A stretch of 64,000 bases of DNA from Aurelia coerulea (lineage: Eukaryota > Cnidaria > Scyphozoa > Semaeostomeae > Ulmaridae): assembly GCA_039566865.1 (NCBI GenBank), contig CM076959.1, positions 7,547,501-7,611,500 of the forward strand, in the 5' to 3' direction. The stretch's first letter is position 1, and the number at the start of each line of letters is the position of its first letter. Shown here one piece after another: positions 10,660 through 21,899 of this stretch. A program made the position numbers and the translations under genes. The notes beneath the pieces were generated by a model. That model did not search any database, was not told the origin of the DNA, and saw only the letters and a list, made by a program, of their open reading frames with translations.

Positions 10660-10945
10660 CTAAAGAGACGAAACTTTTTGCAATATCCTTGCTGTTCCAA
10701 GCGGTGCAGTTTTCTGAATGATTTCCAAAGCAATCTTCACATCCAACTTCTCCATGTGTCTTTCAAACTTGTCCGAAATGACTCCTAATGCTCCAATCAC
10801 TACAGGTATCAATCACTGTAACTTTATTCATTTGTCATACATGTCCTATCTCTTCTCGCAACATTTCGTACTTTTCAATCTTTTCAAGTTCTTTTTCTTT
10901 CTTTCTTGAATCTCCTGGCACAGCCATATCGATTATTTTTACCTT
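10660..10945 (-). pseudogene. Fragment of another retrotransposon protein's C-terminus
   Basis: On the minus strand the translation starts VKIIDMAVPGDSRKKEKE and continues EKIEKYEMLREEI. After one in-frame stop and a frame change comes VVIGALGVISDKF, then a TAPLGTARILQKV ending. The 'DIAVPGDSR...EKIEKY...VVGALG...LGTARILRKV' series is the well-known C-terminal end of a class of animal RT proteins (recognised from memory). It is clearly decayed. Confidence 0.65.
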
Positions 10946-11182
10946 ATAATAATAATGATAATAATTATTATTATTAGTAAATTATACCAAAAGCACCATC
11001 AATAAACAACAGAAAATGAAATATATGAAAACACAAACTGTTATTCCTCAAAACCTTTCGATTAAAATCTCTATCAGTTCAGTTTATCAGTTTATCATTG
11101 AAGATTTTAATCGAAACCTTTTTGAGGAAAAAAAGTTTGTATCATTATTATTACTATTATTATTGTGATTATTATTATTATT
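10946..11182. repeat. Microsatellites and a small inverted repeat
   Basis: ATA/ATT trinucleotide runs lie at about 10,947-10,976 and 11,143-11,182. Between them, about 11,043-11,130, is an inverted repeat pairing CCTCAAAACCTTTCGATTAAAATCT with its near-complement (interrupted by a few mismatches). It is low-complexity DNA with no coding signal. Confidence 0.65.
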
Positions 11183-12107
11183 TCCTGTATTTTATTATCA
11201 TTAATTTTCTGTGGAGTTGGTTAATATTTTTGCGTATATGTAGTTATGATGAATTGTATGTAGTAGTGGAATTCAAAAAGCCTTAAAATTCAATTTCAAA
11301 GCTTATCATTTCCGTCCTCATCAATTGGTATACGATGTACACTCTTCTGTTTCGATTCTCGTTGTGCAAAAATGCCCGCTGTTACGAAAAATGCTGCTAT
11401 GTACGCTTCCCAAAAAATATCGAAATACTGTATATGAAAATGATAAAACAGTTTTTTGCCTTTAGCGAGATTTTGAGGGGCGCAGTCAGGAACATTTTTT
11501 CTGTGGGCTCCTCTCATAAATCCATCCATGATTTTTGGACGGCGACGCCACTAGCCTGCGTGCAGACTCAAAAGTATACTTTCGAGGAGTTAAATCTGCA
11601 CGCAGGCTACGACGCCCCTAGTCTAGTCAGTTCCAAAGCTCTTAGCTGTTTTAACTTTGGCAAAGCATCCTTGTTCTCCTGCAGTCTTGAAGTGGAACGT
11701 TACCTTTGTGTATATTCATTTCACAGTCACCTGGGAGGGGATTTGGGACTTGATCGATTTTGTTGGGAGGATCATTTTCAGCCAAAAGCTAGACTTACAA
11801 AGGCGCATCAGGATAAAAGCAATGTACATCTTAACACTTGTGCTGAGAAGAGAGAGACTTGTAGCAAGTCCACCAAAAAGTACAACATGTAGTGAGTAAA
11901 GACCAGCACCCTAACCCTTTCTTTTTATAAGAATAATGTTCAAAACAATATTCAGGCTCGGAATCATCCAATCTTTAAGAATATTATAAGAACATTGCTC
12001 AGCCTCAGCTCCCATATTTGTGTCTCATTTTTCAGCCGTTGCCTGTTTTGCTATGTTCATAACAAAGAATCCCATGACTGACATATCTCGTTTTGTCAAA
12101 AAAGCGT
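11183..12107. other. No supportable gene; contains a tiny hAT-like end-to-end element
   Basis: A plus frame at 11,335-11,892 runs through repeat DNA and lacks any domain. At 11,552-11,609 a 58-bp palindrome (TAGCCTGCGTGCAG... paired with its complement) has the same kind of ends as the hAT-like elements at 12,116 and 16,943. It is flanked by an imperfect 8-bp duplication (CGACGCCA/CGACGCCC). Nothing else is recognised. Confidence 0.5.
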
Positions 12108-12115
12108 GATTGTTG

Positions 12116-12835
12116 TAGCCTACGCGCAGAATCGACTGGCAACGCCAAAGTAAGTTTACCGTTAAAGCTCTATTAAGCCCCCCCCCCCACTTATATAAAA
12201 TACCAAAGATGTTCCATTTACTGAGCTATATAACTTTGTATGTTAATTTTGATATAGTTGGAGATAAAACTGAGTCGAATTCATGTACACACATTTTTTT
12301 TATAAGAAACGAAGGTCCTGGGCTGGTAGGCAGTTTCTTAAATTTTTGGGTCATTTTCCTACCAAAAGTTTCTTACGTGTTTCTTATATTCTTAATGCCA
12401 GAAGTGTAGAGTTAATCTTGTTTTGTCTAAAGGGTTCCCAAATTACTTAGTAAGGTCTCATAACAAGTCAATAACATAATTCGCACTCAAAATAATGTCC
12501 TAGCAGTTGCTATAACTGTATACAGTGTGAAAACATTTTTGACTGCGACAGGAAAATTAAAACTGTAAATTACAAAAGTTTCTTAGCTTTTTAAATCCAG
12601 GTAGGGTTGTTTCTTAACTTTCGAAAAATTGAGCCTACTGTTTCTTATAAGGGGTTTCTTAAAAAAAATGAGTGTATTCAACTCGCAACGTTGTAGGTTC
12701 AAACCGTAAAATGTGGTGTAAAAGAGCTAAAAAGTGTCCATAATTAAATAAGCCCGGGGCTTAATAGAGCTTTTAGGGCAGTTGAATTAGAATAAACTTA
12801 CTTCTGCGTAACCAGTCGAGTCTGTGCGCAGGATA
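12116..12835. mobile_element. hAT-like non-autonomous element, 720 bp, perfect 8-bp TSD
   Basis: The ends TAGCCTACGCGCAGAATCGA (left) and TCGAGTCTGTGCGCAGGATA (right) are imperfect inverted repeats. They are flanked by identical GATTGTTG at 12,108-12,115 and 12,836-12,843. A second inverted pair (AAAGCTCTATTAAGCCCC against GGGGCTTAATAGAGCTTTT) lies inside. Another MITE (12,286-12,672) is nested in it. It is non-coding. Confidence 0.78.
12286..12672. mobile_element. MITE family 'TTTCTTATAAG', copy 1 (nested)
   Basis: The copy starts with a T-run plus ATAAGAAAC and ends with GTTTCTTATAAGGGG plus TTTCTTAAAAAAAA, an inverted-end arrangement. Related copies lie at 57,567-57,925 (inverted), 58,430-58,712 (internally deleted) and, diverged, from about 63,360 to the window end. 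Internal shared blocks include TGCTATAACTGTATACAGTG and AAATCCAGGTAGGGTTGTTTC. It has no coding capacity. Confidence 0.7.
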
Positions 12836-12843
12836 GATTGTTG

Positions 12844-14080
12844 AGGCGAGGCTGCACGCAGGCTAGGTTTCTATAATTAAGGGCGGCTATTTCTATATCA
12901 GATTCGAAAAAGATAAGAATACTTCAAGTATATATTCAGGCTCGAAACGAAATTTTTTAAGAATATCGGGGCCGGACAAAATTTATAGTATTCTTGTAAA
13001 AAGATGTACCCATTGCCTTTTCTAGATCAAGTATGTACCTATATTTCGTGTGTTTTGATTTGAAGTACCAATGCTTGGTGTTATTGTAGTGAGTGGTATA
13101 CTCCCATACTCCCGGGGGGTCTACTTAATACATTGAGCTCCCGGGGATGTGCCTGCCAATAGGGCCCCATTTTCGGAAGAAAATTCCAGGACAGGGTTAT
13201 ACCTTTTGTGTATTTATTCCGGCACAGGTATGTTCATTGAAGCTTTTTTCCCAGGACAGGTCAGATTTGACATGCAAAATTAAGGTAACTTACCAAAGGC
13301 ACTTGTATTATCCAGGACAGGTACTATGTTTTCAAACATTTATTCCAGGACAGGGTCATAAAATTTTCTTTTAGCAGGCACATCCCCGTTGTTTTTCTCC
13401 AAGGTAGGCCCCCCGGGCCCATACTTGACCTGACGGGATGTGCCCACTGGATGTGCCGCTCAATAGGGTGTCCTTATTGAGTAACTCCCCCCCCCCAGGA
13501 GTAAGACACTGCTGGTGTGATTAGGAGGAGTGCTGGGACTAATGTATCTCTGGGCCGTAGGAAGAAGCTTCGGATTGGGGGGGGGGCAATTGTTCTTAAA
13601 ACAATAGAGAACAATAGATCTAATTAATTCTTGTGACGTAGCACCATTGCTTTCAAAATTATTGGGGGGGGGGGGGAAGCTGGATCTGCTATCAATCTCG
13701 TAATCAATCTCGTAATCTCGTAATGATTTAACGCAATTCCGAAACAATGATGATGATGATGATTATTACTAAAAAACTTTCAAAATGGCGGGTAAAATGC
13801 AGTTAGGCTCATCATTGCGTTCAAACGGTTGTTGAAGGACAGGAAACAGAAAAGATTATAGATTAGAAGGACATCACTCTCATTATGAAGTCAATGTAAG
13901 TACACATGCGGCGTCTAACTACCCATGGTCTAAACGGAAATTTTTGAGTAAGTCAAAGTGCAAAGAGTTATCTACTTTTTAAGTTATAAATATGTAAGAT
14001 ATGATATTTTCAAAGTAGTAGGTAGAAGCATCCATACCCGAACCCTAACTCAATGAAAATAATACAAAATACAATAACAA
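12844..14080. other. Repeat-rich, gene-free stretch
   Basis: The stretch from 13,140 to 13,400 repeats CCAGGACAGG at irregular spacing of about 30-65 bp within GC-rich flanks (CTCCCGGGG). About 13,555-13,690 is a copy of a dispersed element also found at 46,088-46,226 (shared core AAAACAATAGAG...GCACCATTG). There are G-runs at about 13,568 and 13,665. No gene or RNA is recognised. Confidence 0.55.
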
Positions 14081-14082
14081 TA

Positions 14083-14808
14083 CCGGGTGAGTCAGAAAAA
14101 ACCTGGGGTGTTTGGCGGATTGTGACGTCGCGTTCAGCAACCCGATCGTACCGAACTAAATTTTTTCTTGCAGTCAGACCCAGAGGTCTAACTAGATCAT
14201 AAGCCTTCCCCATCAAAATCGGTCACTTCATTATTAATCAGAAAACATTTTCTTCGTAAGACGTTGTATGGGAGTTTTGCAAACTTATGAAATCTTTGAT
14301 AGAGCCCCTTCAGCATTTTACCCTTGCCAAAGCCGCAGGTACACGTGGTATTATCAGGGGAGAATGAAACAGTTTTGTCATGAAACATCACGTTGATCTT
14401 GTTGAAATATACTTCTTTACAACACAATGAAGCATGTGTTTTTACTGTCTCTCAAACATATTCTCTTTGCAGGACAAGTTATGACGTGACAAGGCATCCC
14501 AGGGGAGAAAACACTATTTCGAACTGTTTCATGCTCCCCAGATAATACCACGTGTACCTGCAGCTTTGGCAAGGCTAAAATGCTGAAGGGGCTTGGTTAA
14601 AGGTTTCCTCAGTTTGCAAGACTCACATACAAAGTTTTAGGAAGAAAAGCTTTTTTAAATAGAATCACATGACCGATTTTGATGGGGAAAAGTTTATGAT
14701 CTAAGTCAGATTTATGGCTGCTCGGAACAATTTCGTTCACAACGGTCGGGTGACTAAACGTGATGTCACAGTCCGCCAAACACCCCAGGTTTTTTCTGAC
14801 TCACCCGG
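14083..14808. mobile_element. Foldback element with TA target site (mariner-like ends), 726 bp
   Basis: Perfect outer inverted repeats CCGGGTGAGTCAGAAAAAAC are flanked by TA on both sides (14,081-14,082 and 14,809-14,810). The whole element is a long imperfect palindrome centred near 14,440; for example GCAGGTACACGTGGTATTAT on the left pairs with ATAATACCACGTGTACCTGC on the right. The TA target fits Tc1/mariner-type movement. It has no transposase. Confidence 0.8.
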
Positions 14809-14810
14809 TA

Positions 14811-16934
14811 TAATCAACTAAATTAAACGCAACAGGAACAGAATACATGGATAAATTAAAAACAATAAACCATACTGTTGGTGTGTGCACAGCCAGGCAC
14901 AAATCCATCAATCTAGTGGTAGTGTTATCTGTGGCTCGAACGAGGTATGATGCTGGGGCAGCCATCCCGTGTGCAGAGTATGACACTTGCACATCGGAGA
15001 TTTCAATAGGTTATTCAAAATAAACAATAGAGAACAAAAGAAATTTGTCCTTGCACACCAGAGATCTCGTCGAAAAGTGCCATACTCTGCAGACTGGGCA
15101 GCCATTATTGTTTCATTATTGTTAGAGCTCATTATCTCATGAAATTGCAAGTTCGTTGTAAGGGGCTCAACCAAGGTATGTGGTAAAAGGTCTGATCTAT
15201 AGGCTGGGTCAGGTACTTAGAAAATGTACTTCATCTTCAGGCCTAAAATCACAAAAGGAATTGATATTTCTATCTAAAGTGCATCCTCTCAGAGATATTT
15301 CTCTTTGAATGCTATCTTCATTTCTTTGCCAACCGTTATTTCTAAGCCAACAAAGATATCTTTTCAGATTTCCTCTTGAACTGTAAAACTAGTAGTATGC
15401 TAACTAGTAAGTATGCTAAGTATGCTTGTCCAAAAATCCACCTGTTATCATTAAGCGGATGTATTTTCTGACATGCAAGTTTCAGATCTTTATTATGGGG
15501 CCTAAATTGACCGCGCATTGGATTGCAGGACATTTTAAAGCAACACTAGCAAAAGTTGGTAAGAATCATTGTAAAGAGTGCATGAAATCAAGCCTCAACA
15601 TACATTTTCTTAATCAGCATTTCTTAAAGTTCTACCAATGATCACTTAATGGACTATGGTGAAACCCCACCCCCTTAGCGGTAAAATGCCCTGCGATCAC
15701 AAGTGGATTCTTGGATGATCCCTAATTAGCACCCCCACCACCACCCAAAATATTTCCAACCAGCATGTGGATTGAGGAATTTTTGATGTGAAGACCTACA
15801 ACCTAATTCCCTACAGGCACAAACTACATTAGCTAGCAAGTATCATTTCAAAGAAATGATAAAAAACTGAAAGTCTTTGTATTAATAACAGTAATACTAA
15901 TGTTGTGCGATCATTAAATGACCGCTCGTGCAACATAATCCATTTCAAATTCCCTTGTCATTGATTATGTCATTGTGTAATGAAACTGGCAGTGTGATAA
16001 ATAGCCATCCATAAAATAGTTCATTGCTTTATGTGCTGATGTTGTTGGGTATGATAGTAGAACATGTCCAGATAGTTTCCATTTATTTTGCAATATTTCC
16101 AAAGAGAGAGCATCTTCGAGTGTGTGCAGGGTCTTTATCAGTGAGCACCTTCCTTAGTTGTTGTCTGTGAAATGAACTTAAACATATACAGGGTGTCCCA
16201 AAAAACATGTGCACAGTTTGAGTGGCTTCTGCGGAGCAGCGATAAATCAAATTTTTCTGTTTTTAAGATTCTTGACAGATGAGACTTCAAATTAAAAGTT
16301 GACACTGAGTTTGAGCTAGCTACTTAAAGCTAATTTAAGCCCACTGCGTTCAGCAGGCTGCTTGGTCAATATTCTTGGGTTATATGGTCATTAGTTACTC
16401 CCAAATGCGTTTTCTGGCATAACTGTAAAGTGTAAGTTCATTTGATGTTAAAATTCAAGTTATAAGGTTAAGTACGGATATAGAATCCTCTGGTTTTGAA
16501 GCAACAAGTTATTGCGACTTTCTTTTTCAATAAATCTGCAACCACTACTTGTAATTACACTCTGGGTGTTCCAGAAAAAAGTATACAAATTTGCTTGAGT
16601 CCAGTGATTAGAAGGTAAGCTTTAATTAACTGCCAACTAATTTCAAAATTTAGCCAAAATCTCTCTTCAGAGTTTTTATCTAGCTATAACCAGCCAAACT
16701 ACCCTCCTTGACATACAAATTTTTTTCATATGAGAAACTGGGATCAACACTTAGTACTAAGAGATGCAATTCTGCATTGCCATGCGAACTGTTATTTTCT
16801 AAAAATTAGTTTTTGATGAAAGCAAAATCTAAATTATGATGGGCTGGACCATGAGGAGATACAGTACATGTATACTTTTTTAGGACTCCAAGCACAACCA
16901 GCAATGACTACAACACAAGTCTCAACTTTGGCCA
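14811..16934. other. Gene-free stretch with scattered element ends
   Basis: An inverted pair (GTGTGCAGAGTATGACACTT against AAGTGCCATACTCTGC) at about 14,972-15,092 suggests a small foldback. Two unpaired transposon-like ends, TACAGGGTGTCCCAAAAAAC at about 16,189 and CTGGGTGTTCCAGAAAAAAG at about 16,560, face the same way. No gene is recognised. Confidence 0.5.
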
Positions 16935-16942
16935 GCAAATGG

Positions 16943-17215
16943 TAGCCTACGCGTAGACCCATTATCCCAAAGGAGGAAAGGGTCTACGAAACAAAGAGCA
17001 AAGGCTTGCTACGGCCGCCCAATTACTCATTCTAATCCCCTTTTCAAATTAGTTGTGAAACGCGTTGAAACGATAGAAGTAGAAATATTTCTATGGTTGA
17101 CACAAAGGCTGCATAAATTAAGTTTCCAGAAATCTAGAAACCTCAGTAGCAAGCTTTTGCTCTTTGTTTCGTAGGCCCTTTCCTCCTTTGGGATAATGGG
17201 TCTACGCGTAGGCTA
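16943..17215. mobile_element. hAT-like MITE, 273 bp, perfect 8-bp TSD
   Basis: Inverted ends TAGCCTACGCGTAGACCC and GGGTCTACGCGTAGGCTA continue inward as long arms (CCAAAGGAGGAAAGG, ACAAAGAGCAAA). They are flanked by identical GCAAATGG at 16,935-16,942 and 17,216-17,223. The termini match the family at 12,116. It is non-coding. Confidence 0.85.
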
Positions 17216-17223
17216 GCAAATGG

Positions 17224-18465
17224 AGGAATAGATCACAGATAGGGGATATAGATAAAGTAAAACCATACTCTTTTAATTAACATCCTATTGATGGGGAGGA
17301 CTGGAGCATATGCAAATAATATCGATTCTTTCATTTGAGGGGGGGGGGGGGGGGGCCGGACGTTTTCAATATTTTTGTTTCATCGAAATTTTTTCCGGTA
17401 AGTTTTTGTAAGAAGCTTGCTGCCTTTTTTCTTGGTGCAAAAGTATTTTGACTGCGGTGGAAGAAACTTATCTGTTTTTGTTGTGGCTGGTCACGGAAAA
17501 CATCGTCGTCGACGACTTCCTCTAAATCGCTTAGTTAGGCACATTTGAGAGGCGATCGAAACAACGGTATGAAATATTCTCGTGATCGGAAAATCACATC
17601 TGCTTTTCAATAGGACGTTTTGGGGGAGGGGAGAGAGGGTATTTTGAAAATGTCCAATAGACGTTTTGCGTGAAAAGAATCGATTTGTGGTGCGGCCCCT
17701 AACTTCACGGGCCTAACCTAATGAAGTGAAAAAGTCGTGGCGTTTGAGTCGATTTTTGAGACAAAAACCGGCCAAGAAGGTGAAAAATACCAATGCAACA
17801 TATTAGAGACTCAGTGTTAAATTGATTCTAAATCTTACAAAAATAGATACCGGAACTCGTTGACATGTGCTGAGACTGGAGTCCATCGTCGTGTTCGTTG
17901 CGATATGATGATGAATGAGATGTCCGTCCCAATGCCAAGATGCTAAGGCCGATGCTTCTTCACACACGTTGACGATGAATGGGAAGCAAAACGTTACTGA
18001 GCATTGAAGAAGTCGTTGTTTACTCTATAATAACTGAGACAAATAGAAATAGAGGAAGGTGAAGTTATAACTCGAGTTATAAAGTCGTCCACGTCGCTGT
18101 GCTGGAAGCCGCCATTAGTACATGGCGGTCCATGGCGGTCCATGGCTGTTAGTTAAAATATGATCATTAATGATGATATAACTCAAAATATACTTTGAAT
18201 TACGGCCCTAGATCTTGCGTACGAAGGCTCTTAATTTGCGGCTTTGATTCTGTGTTTACAATGTGGCCGCCATCTTGTACATTCCATAATGGCGCTAGTA
18301 TCCATGAAATCGCTTATTATGGCTTTATGGTGGTCCAGTCAACGTTGAATATTTGGTCTGATTCTCTTATTTCAGAAGCACTTGTTGTTGCCAACTTTAT
18401 TCCATTAAAGTTGTCTGTTATAACATTTGTCAGAAGACATGGGCTGTGTTCTTTGACTTTATCAA
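17224..18465. other. Gene-free stretch with poly-G tract
   Basis: A run of 17 G at 17,339-17,355 and a short tandem (CCATGGCGGT) at about 18,121-18,145 are present. No gene is supported; the frame at 18,195-18,587 overlaps the decayed minus-strand gene and lacks a domain. Confidence 0.5.
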
Positions 18466-19308
18466 TCAGGTCAAATTATAATAATGCTTTTGAGATGATG
18501 CTGCATTGTGGGCCATCATTTCATCCCTGTCTCCCCAAAAGGTACACAAGGGCACGTTGCATTGTTTGGTCAATGTACTGCAACTAATAGCATGCGTCAG
18601 CAGCATACATTTGTTGTCTCTAGTGACGTTGGGATCTCGTAGCCGTTGGCTTGAACTGGCATCTGTAATTTCCATTTGAAGGTTTCAATGGACGTGATAG
18701 TTTCTTTTTGCAGCACCTGCAAAAACCTATATCTAGCGTTGATTTTGAAGGCATTGGTGACAGATAATTTTCCGTCCTCGAGTAGCTTCAAGGATCTTAG
18801 AAGGAAATTAATGCTTGCAGAAAAATAACCTATAGGTTTTTTGCCAAAATCAATTTACTTTGTCTACTTACAGTTTCTTCTCTATCGATGGCTTGGTGCA
18901 GTTCTTGGTGCTCTTTTATCAAATTATCATAATGCTTTTGAGATGATGCTGCATTGTGGGCCATCACTTCATCCCTGTCTCCCCAAAGGGTACACAATGT
19001 CAATTTACTGCAACTAATAAGATGAGTCAGCAGCATATATCTGTTGTCTCTCGTGAGGTTGGGATTTTCAAATGGCATAGAGCTTTCTCGTCTTCTTCAA
19101 GGTTTGCTGCTTGGACCAACCATGTAAGCTTATTTGACACAAGACTCCAAAGATGCTCAATATTGTTGTAGGCAGAAAACCGAGCCGTATGTGACATTAA
19201 CAATAGAACATCTAGTTCTGAGCCTCTTTGAATTCCCATGAAGTACAGCAGATTTGAAAGAGATGATAAGCTCCAATCAGGCCCATTATCAACTTTTATT
19301 GCAGACAC
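18466..19308 (-). pseudogene. Decayed DDE-type transposase-like gene with internal duplication
   Basis: The minus-strand frame from 19,308 contains VDNGPDWSLSSLSNLLYFM and later YNNIEHLWSLVSNKLT. This resembles the 'DNGPD...NPIEHLWS' end of DDE transposase-like cnidarian proteins, with the usual NP reading NN. A frameshift near 19,070 leads into LTRDNRYMLLTHLISC, CTLWGDRDEVMAHNAASSQK and a HQAIDREET segment. That segment ends at a consensus donor (ACT|GTAAGT, exon end 18,872). A second diverged copy of the WGDRDEMMAHNAASSQKHY segment lies at about 18,466-18,620, with exon-like sequence opening at a TTCTAAG acceptor near 18,794. The duplication, frameshift and stops indicate a dead gene. Confidence 0.5.
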
Positions 19309-19412
19309 AGTTTTCGGTCACCCAGTTTCAAGTATCGCAGGGTTTTTGTGTGGACAATTTCAAAGATGCTACTCGTTGTGGATACAGAATGCAGATCTTT
19401 TTATATGGATAG

Positions 19413-21472
19413 GCCTATAATTCGTAATCGTGTAAACAAGTTAAATCTCCACCTAAAAAAGAGAATATTTCTCTAAGAAAATTTCTGCATGTCATGGGGA
19501 TCTTAAAAAATCCTGGAAGACTATTAACCAAGTCATAAACAAAAGAAGCAAGACCACTTCTATCCCGTCCCTTAATGTTGAAGGTGAGTCGATTAAAGAC
19601 AACAAAAAGATTGCTTCATCAATGAATGAGTTTTTCTGTACCATTGGAAATAAACTGAGTGGCAAAATTCCAGAAAAACCCAACCCACTTTTATCCAACG
19701 AGTATGAAGTGGGTAACGCTGTAACAAATTTCTCTTTGAAAGCTGTTTCAGAGAATGATGTAACAAAAGTTATGAAGAAAATGAAGACTTCGCATGGCTC
19801 TCGTTGTGATGGTATCGCAAGCTTTTTTATAAAGATTGCTTTGCCATTAATCTCCGGATCATTATGCGATCTTTTTAATATGTCTTTGTTCTCTGGAAAA
19901 TTTCCCACAGATTGGAAAATAGCGCGTGTTGCCCCAATTTACAAGAGCGGAGCGAGAGATGATTGTTCTAACTATAGACCGATTTCTGTGTTGCCTGTAT
20001 TGTCTCGTGCATTCGAAAAAGTAGTATATAATCAATTGTATGACTACTTAGATAGTAATAGGCTCATATACAGGCATCAGTCTGGTTTTCGATCTTTACA
20101 CTCAGTCGTCACCAGCCTTATGGCTGGCACAAATGACTGGTATTTGAATATAGATAGGGGCAAGTACACTGGTTTGATTTTCATTGACCTAAAAAAGGCA
20201 TTTGATACAGTAAATCATGATATCCTACTGAAGAAGCTAGAAAAATACGGAATAAGTGGACTAGAGCTTGATTGATTCACTTCCTACTTGCAAGAGCGAA
20301 AGCAATTCTGCAAGGTTAATTCCACCTCCTCTAGTATCAACGATATAGGTTGTGGTGTCCCCCAGGGCTCCTGTCTTGGCCCACTTCTGTTCCTTATTTA
20401 TATAAATGATCTACCATTCTGCCTAAAGAAAGGAAAGGTCACTATGTACGCTGATGATACTGCGATTTCGCATTCCTCGAAATGCCTTTCTGAACTGCAG
20501 GATGATTTAAACCGGGATCTTGTGAATTTACAGGACTGGCTACATGGCAATAAACTGTCTCTAAACGTTGTAAAAACACAGTCTCTGATAATAGGATCCA
20601 GACCAAATATTCTAAAGATCGAAAAGCAGACTGACGCTAAGCCTAGTTTTGAAATAGGTGATCAAAAGATCAATATGATAACCGATACAAAGTATCTGGG
20701 GGTTCAAATTGATGACAAACTCCAATGGGATTGCCATATTGAACAAGTTAAGGCTAAGGCACTACGAGCTCTCGGTCTCATTAAGCATGCCAAGAAATTT
20801 CTTCCATCAGGTGATCTGCAGAAAATGTATAGAGGAATTGTTGAGCCACATTTTAGTTATTGCTGCTCGGTTTGGGGTTGTTGTAGTGAAACCAAACTTA
20901 ATTCTCTCCAAAAGATCCAGAATAGAGCTGCAAGAATAACTACAAATAGTCCTTACGATGCTTCTGCTGTCCCTCTGCTCAAAAACCTTGGCTGGCCATC
21001 AATTAAAGATCTTATCAGAAAAGAAACAGCATCGCTGACCTATAAAGCATTGAACTCACTTGCTCCTCAATATTTAGGGGAACTTTTCACTAAATGCTCA
21101 GAGAGTAGTGATCACAATCTTCGCTCTACCGACACACAAAATTTGCAGATACCTCTATTAAGAACATGCACAGGTCAAAAAGCATTTTCTTATCGAGGAG
21201 CAAAAGTATGGAATGAGCTAAATACGGAAACTAAATTGGCACCGTCCCTGGCTACCTTTAAAAAATCCATATGAGAGGTACATTTTATTTTTCTATTTAA
21301 TTTAGTTTTTTATGCTCGATCACAAGTATATCATATAAGCCATATCTAGATATTGTATATATTGTAATTTTCTTTAATTTAGGCTTTCCTATTTTTGCAC
21401 AGGTCACTTTTTTGGAATTAGTCTAACCAGTTCGTAGTTATCGCCATACAAATGTTGTTGTTGTTGTTGTTG
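19413..21472 (+). mobile_element. 5'-truncated non-LTR retrotransposon
   Basis: Only the RT half and 3' UTR remain. The element is 5'-truncated near 19,413 (first recognisable residues IRNRVNKL) and ends in a TTG trinucleotide run at about 21,454-21,472, a simple-repeat tail as in CR1/L2-like elements. It lacks the endonuclease domain. The coding part is described separately. Confidence 0.75.
19457..21274 (+). pseudogene. Reverse transcriptase with one nonsense codon
   Basis: One continuous frame is interrupted only by TGA at 20,273-20,275. Related proteins have Trp (TGG) there in the LxWFxSYL motif, so a single G-to-A change explains the stop. RT motifs are NYRPISVLPVLS, SGFRSLHS, LIFIDLKKAFDTVNHD, GCGVPQGSCLGPLLF and the catalytic YADD (MYADDTAI). 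KYLGVQIDDKLQWD and a C-terminal KVWNELN block follow. The upstream KKSWKTINQVI block shows that the linker between endonuclease and RT is retained. Function would be target-primed reverse transcription; the copy is dead. Confidence 0.85.
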
Positions 21473-21474
21473 CG

Positions 21475-21899
21475 ATAACTGGGAATACCTCGTGAGTCTT
21501 GAAATTTATATGGAGCATAGAACTTTTCAAAAATATCCGGATAGGTGTGGACCTAGCTTAGCTTCTATAAAATTTAGATATACTAAAATCAGCCCAATGA
21601 GACCAAAAAGCAATTTGAATGAGACAACAGGTGTGAGACCTAAGAACTATCGATCACACCAGTAGGATTATTTGCCATTTTAGGTGTTAATGATCAAAGT
21701 TGAAGACAATAAGACCTTTTCCCATTCATCAAAACAATGACAGGCGATTGCAGGTGATTTGCAGGCGATTTACAGGTGGTTTCAGATGATTTGCAGACGA
21801 TTTGCAGACAATTTCAGGTGGTTTCAGGTGATTTTAACTTTTATAACATACGACAAATATGTATCGTTTCCTTAAAATGCAATTATCTATATGAAAGTC
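21475..21899. repeat. Spacer with short degenerate tandem repeat (about 11 bp)
   Basis: At 21,735-21,835 an 11-bp unit near GCAGGYGATTT / TTCAGGTGRTT repeats about nine times with drift. The rest of the stretch is AT-rich with no gene. Confidence 0.7.

Noticed and set aside
11335..11892. 185-aa plus-strand frame
   Set aside because: Runs through a palindromic MITE and unrelated repeat DNA; no domain or splice context.
16189..16585. A transposon bounded by the GGGTGTCCCAAAAAA and GGGTGTTCCAGAAAAAA ends
   Set aside because: The two ends point the same way and share no internal sequence, so they are not the two termini of one element.
17339..17355. Functional G-quadruplex regulatory site
   Set aside because: Simple homopolymer G-run, like others at 13,665 and 25,088; no gene context to support a role.
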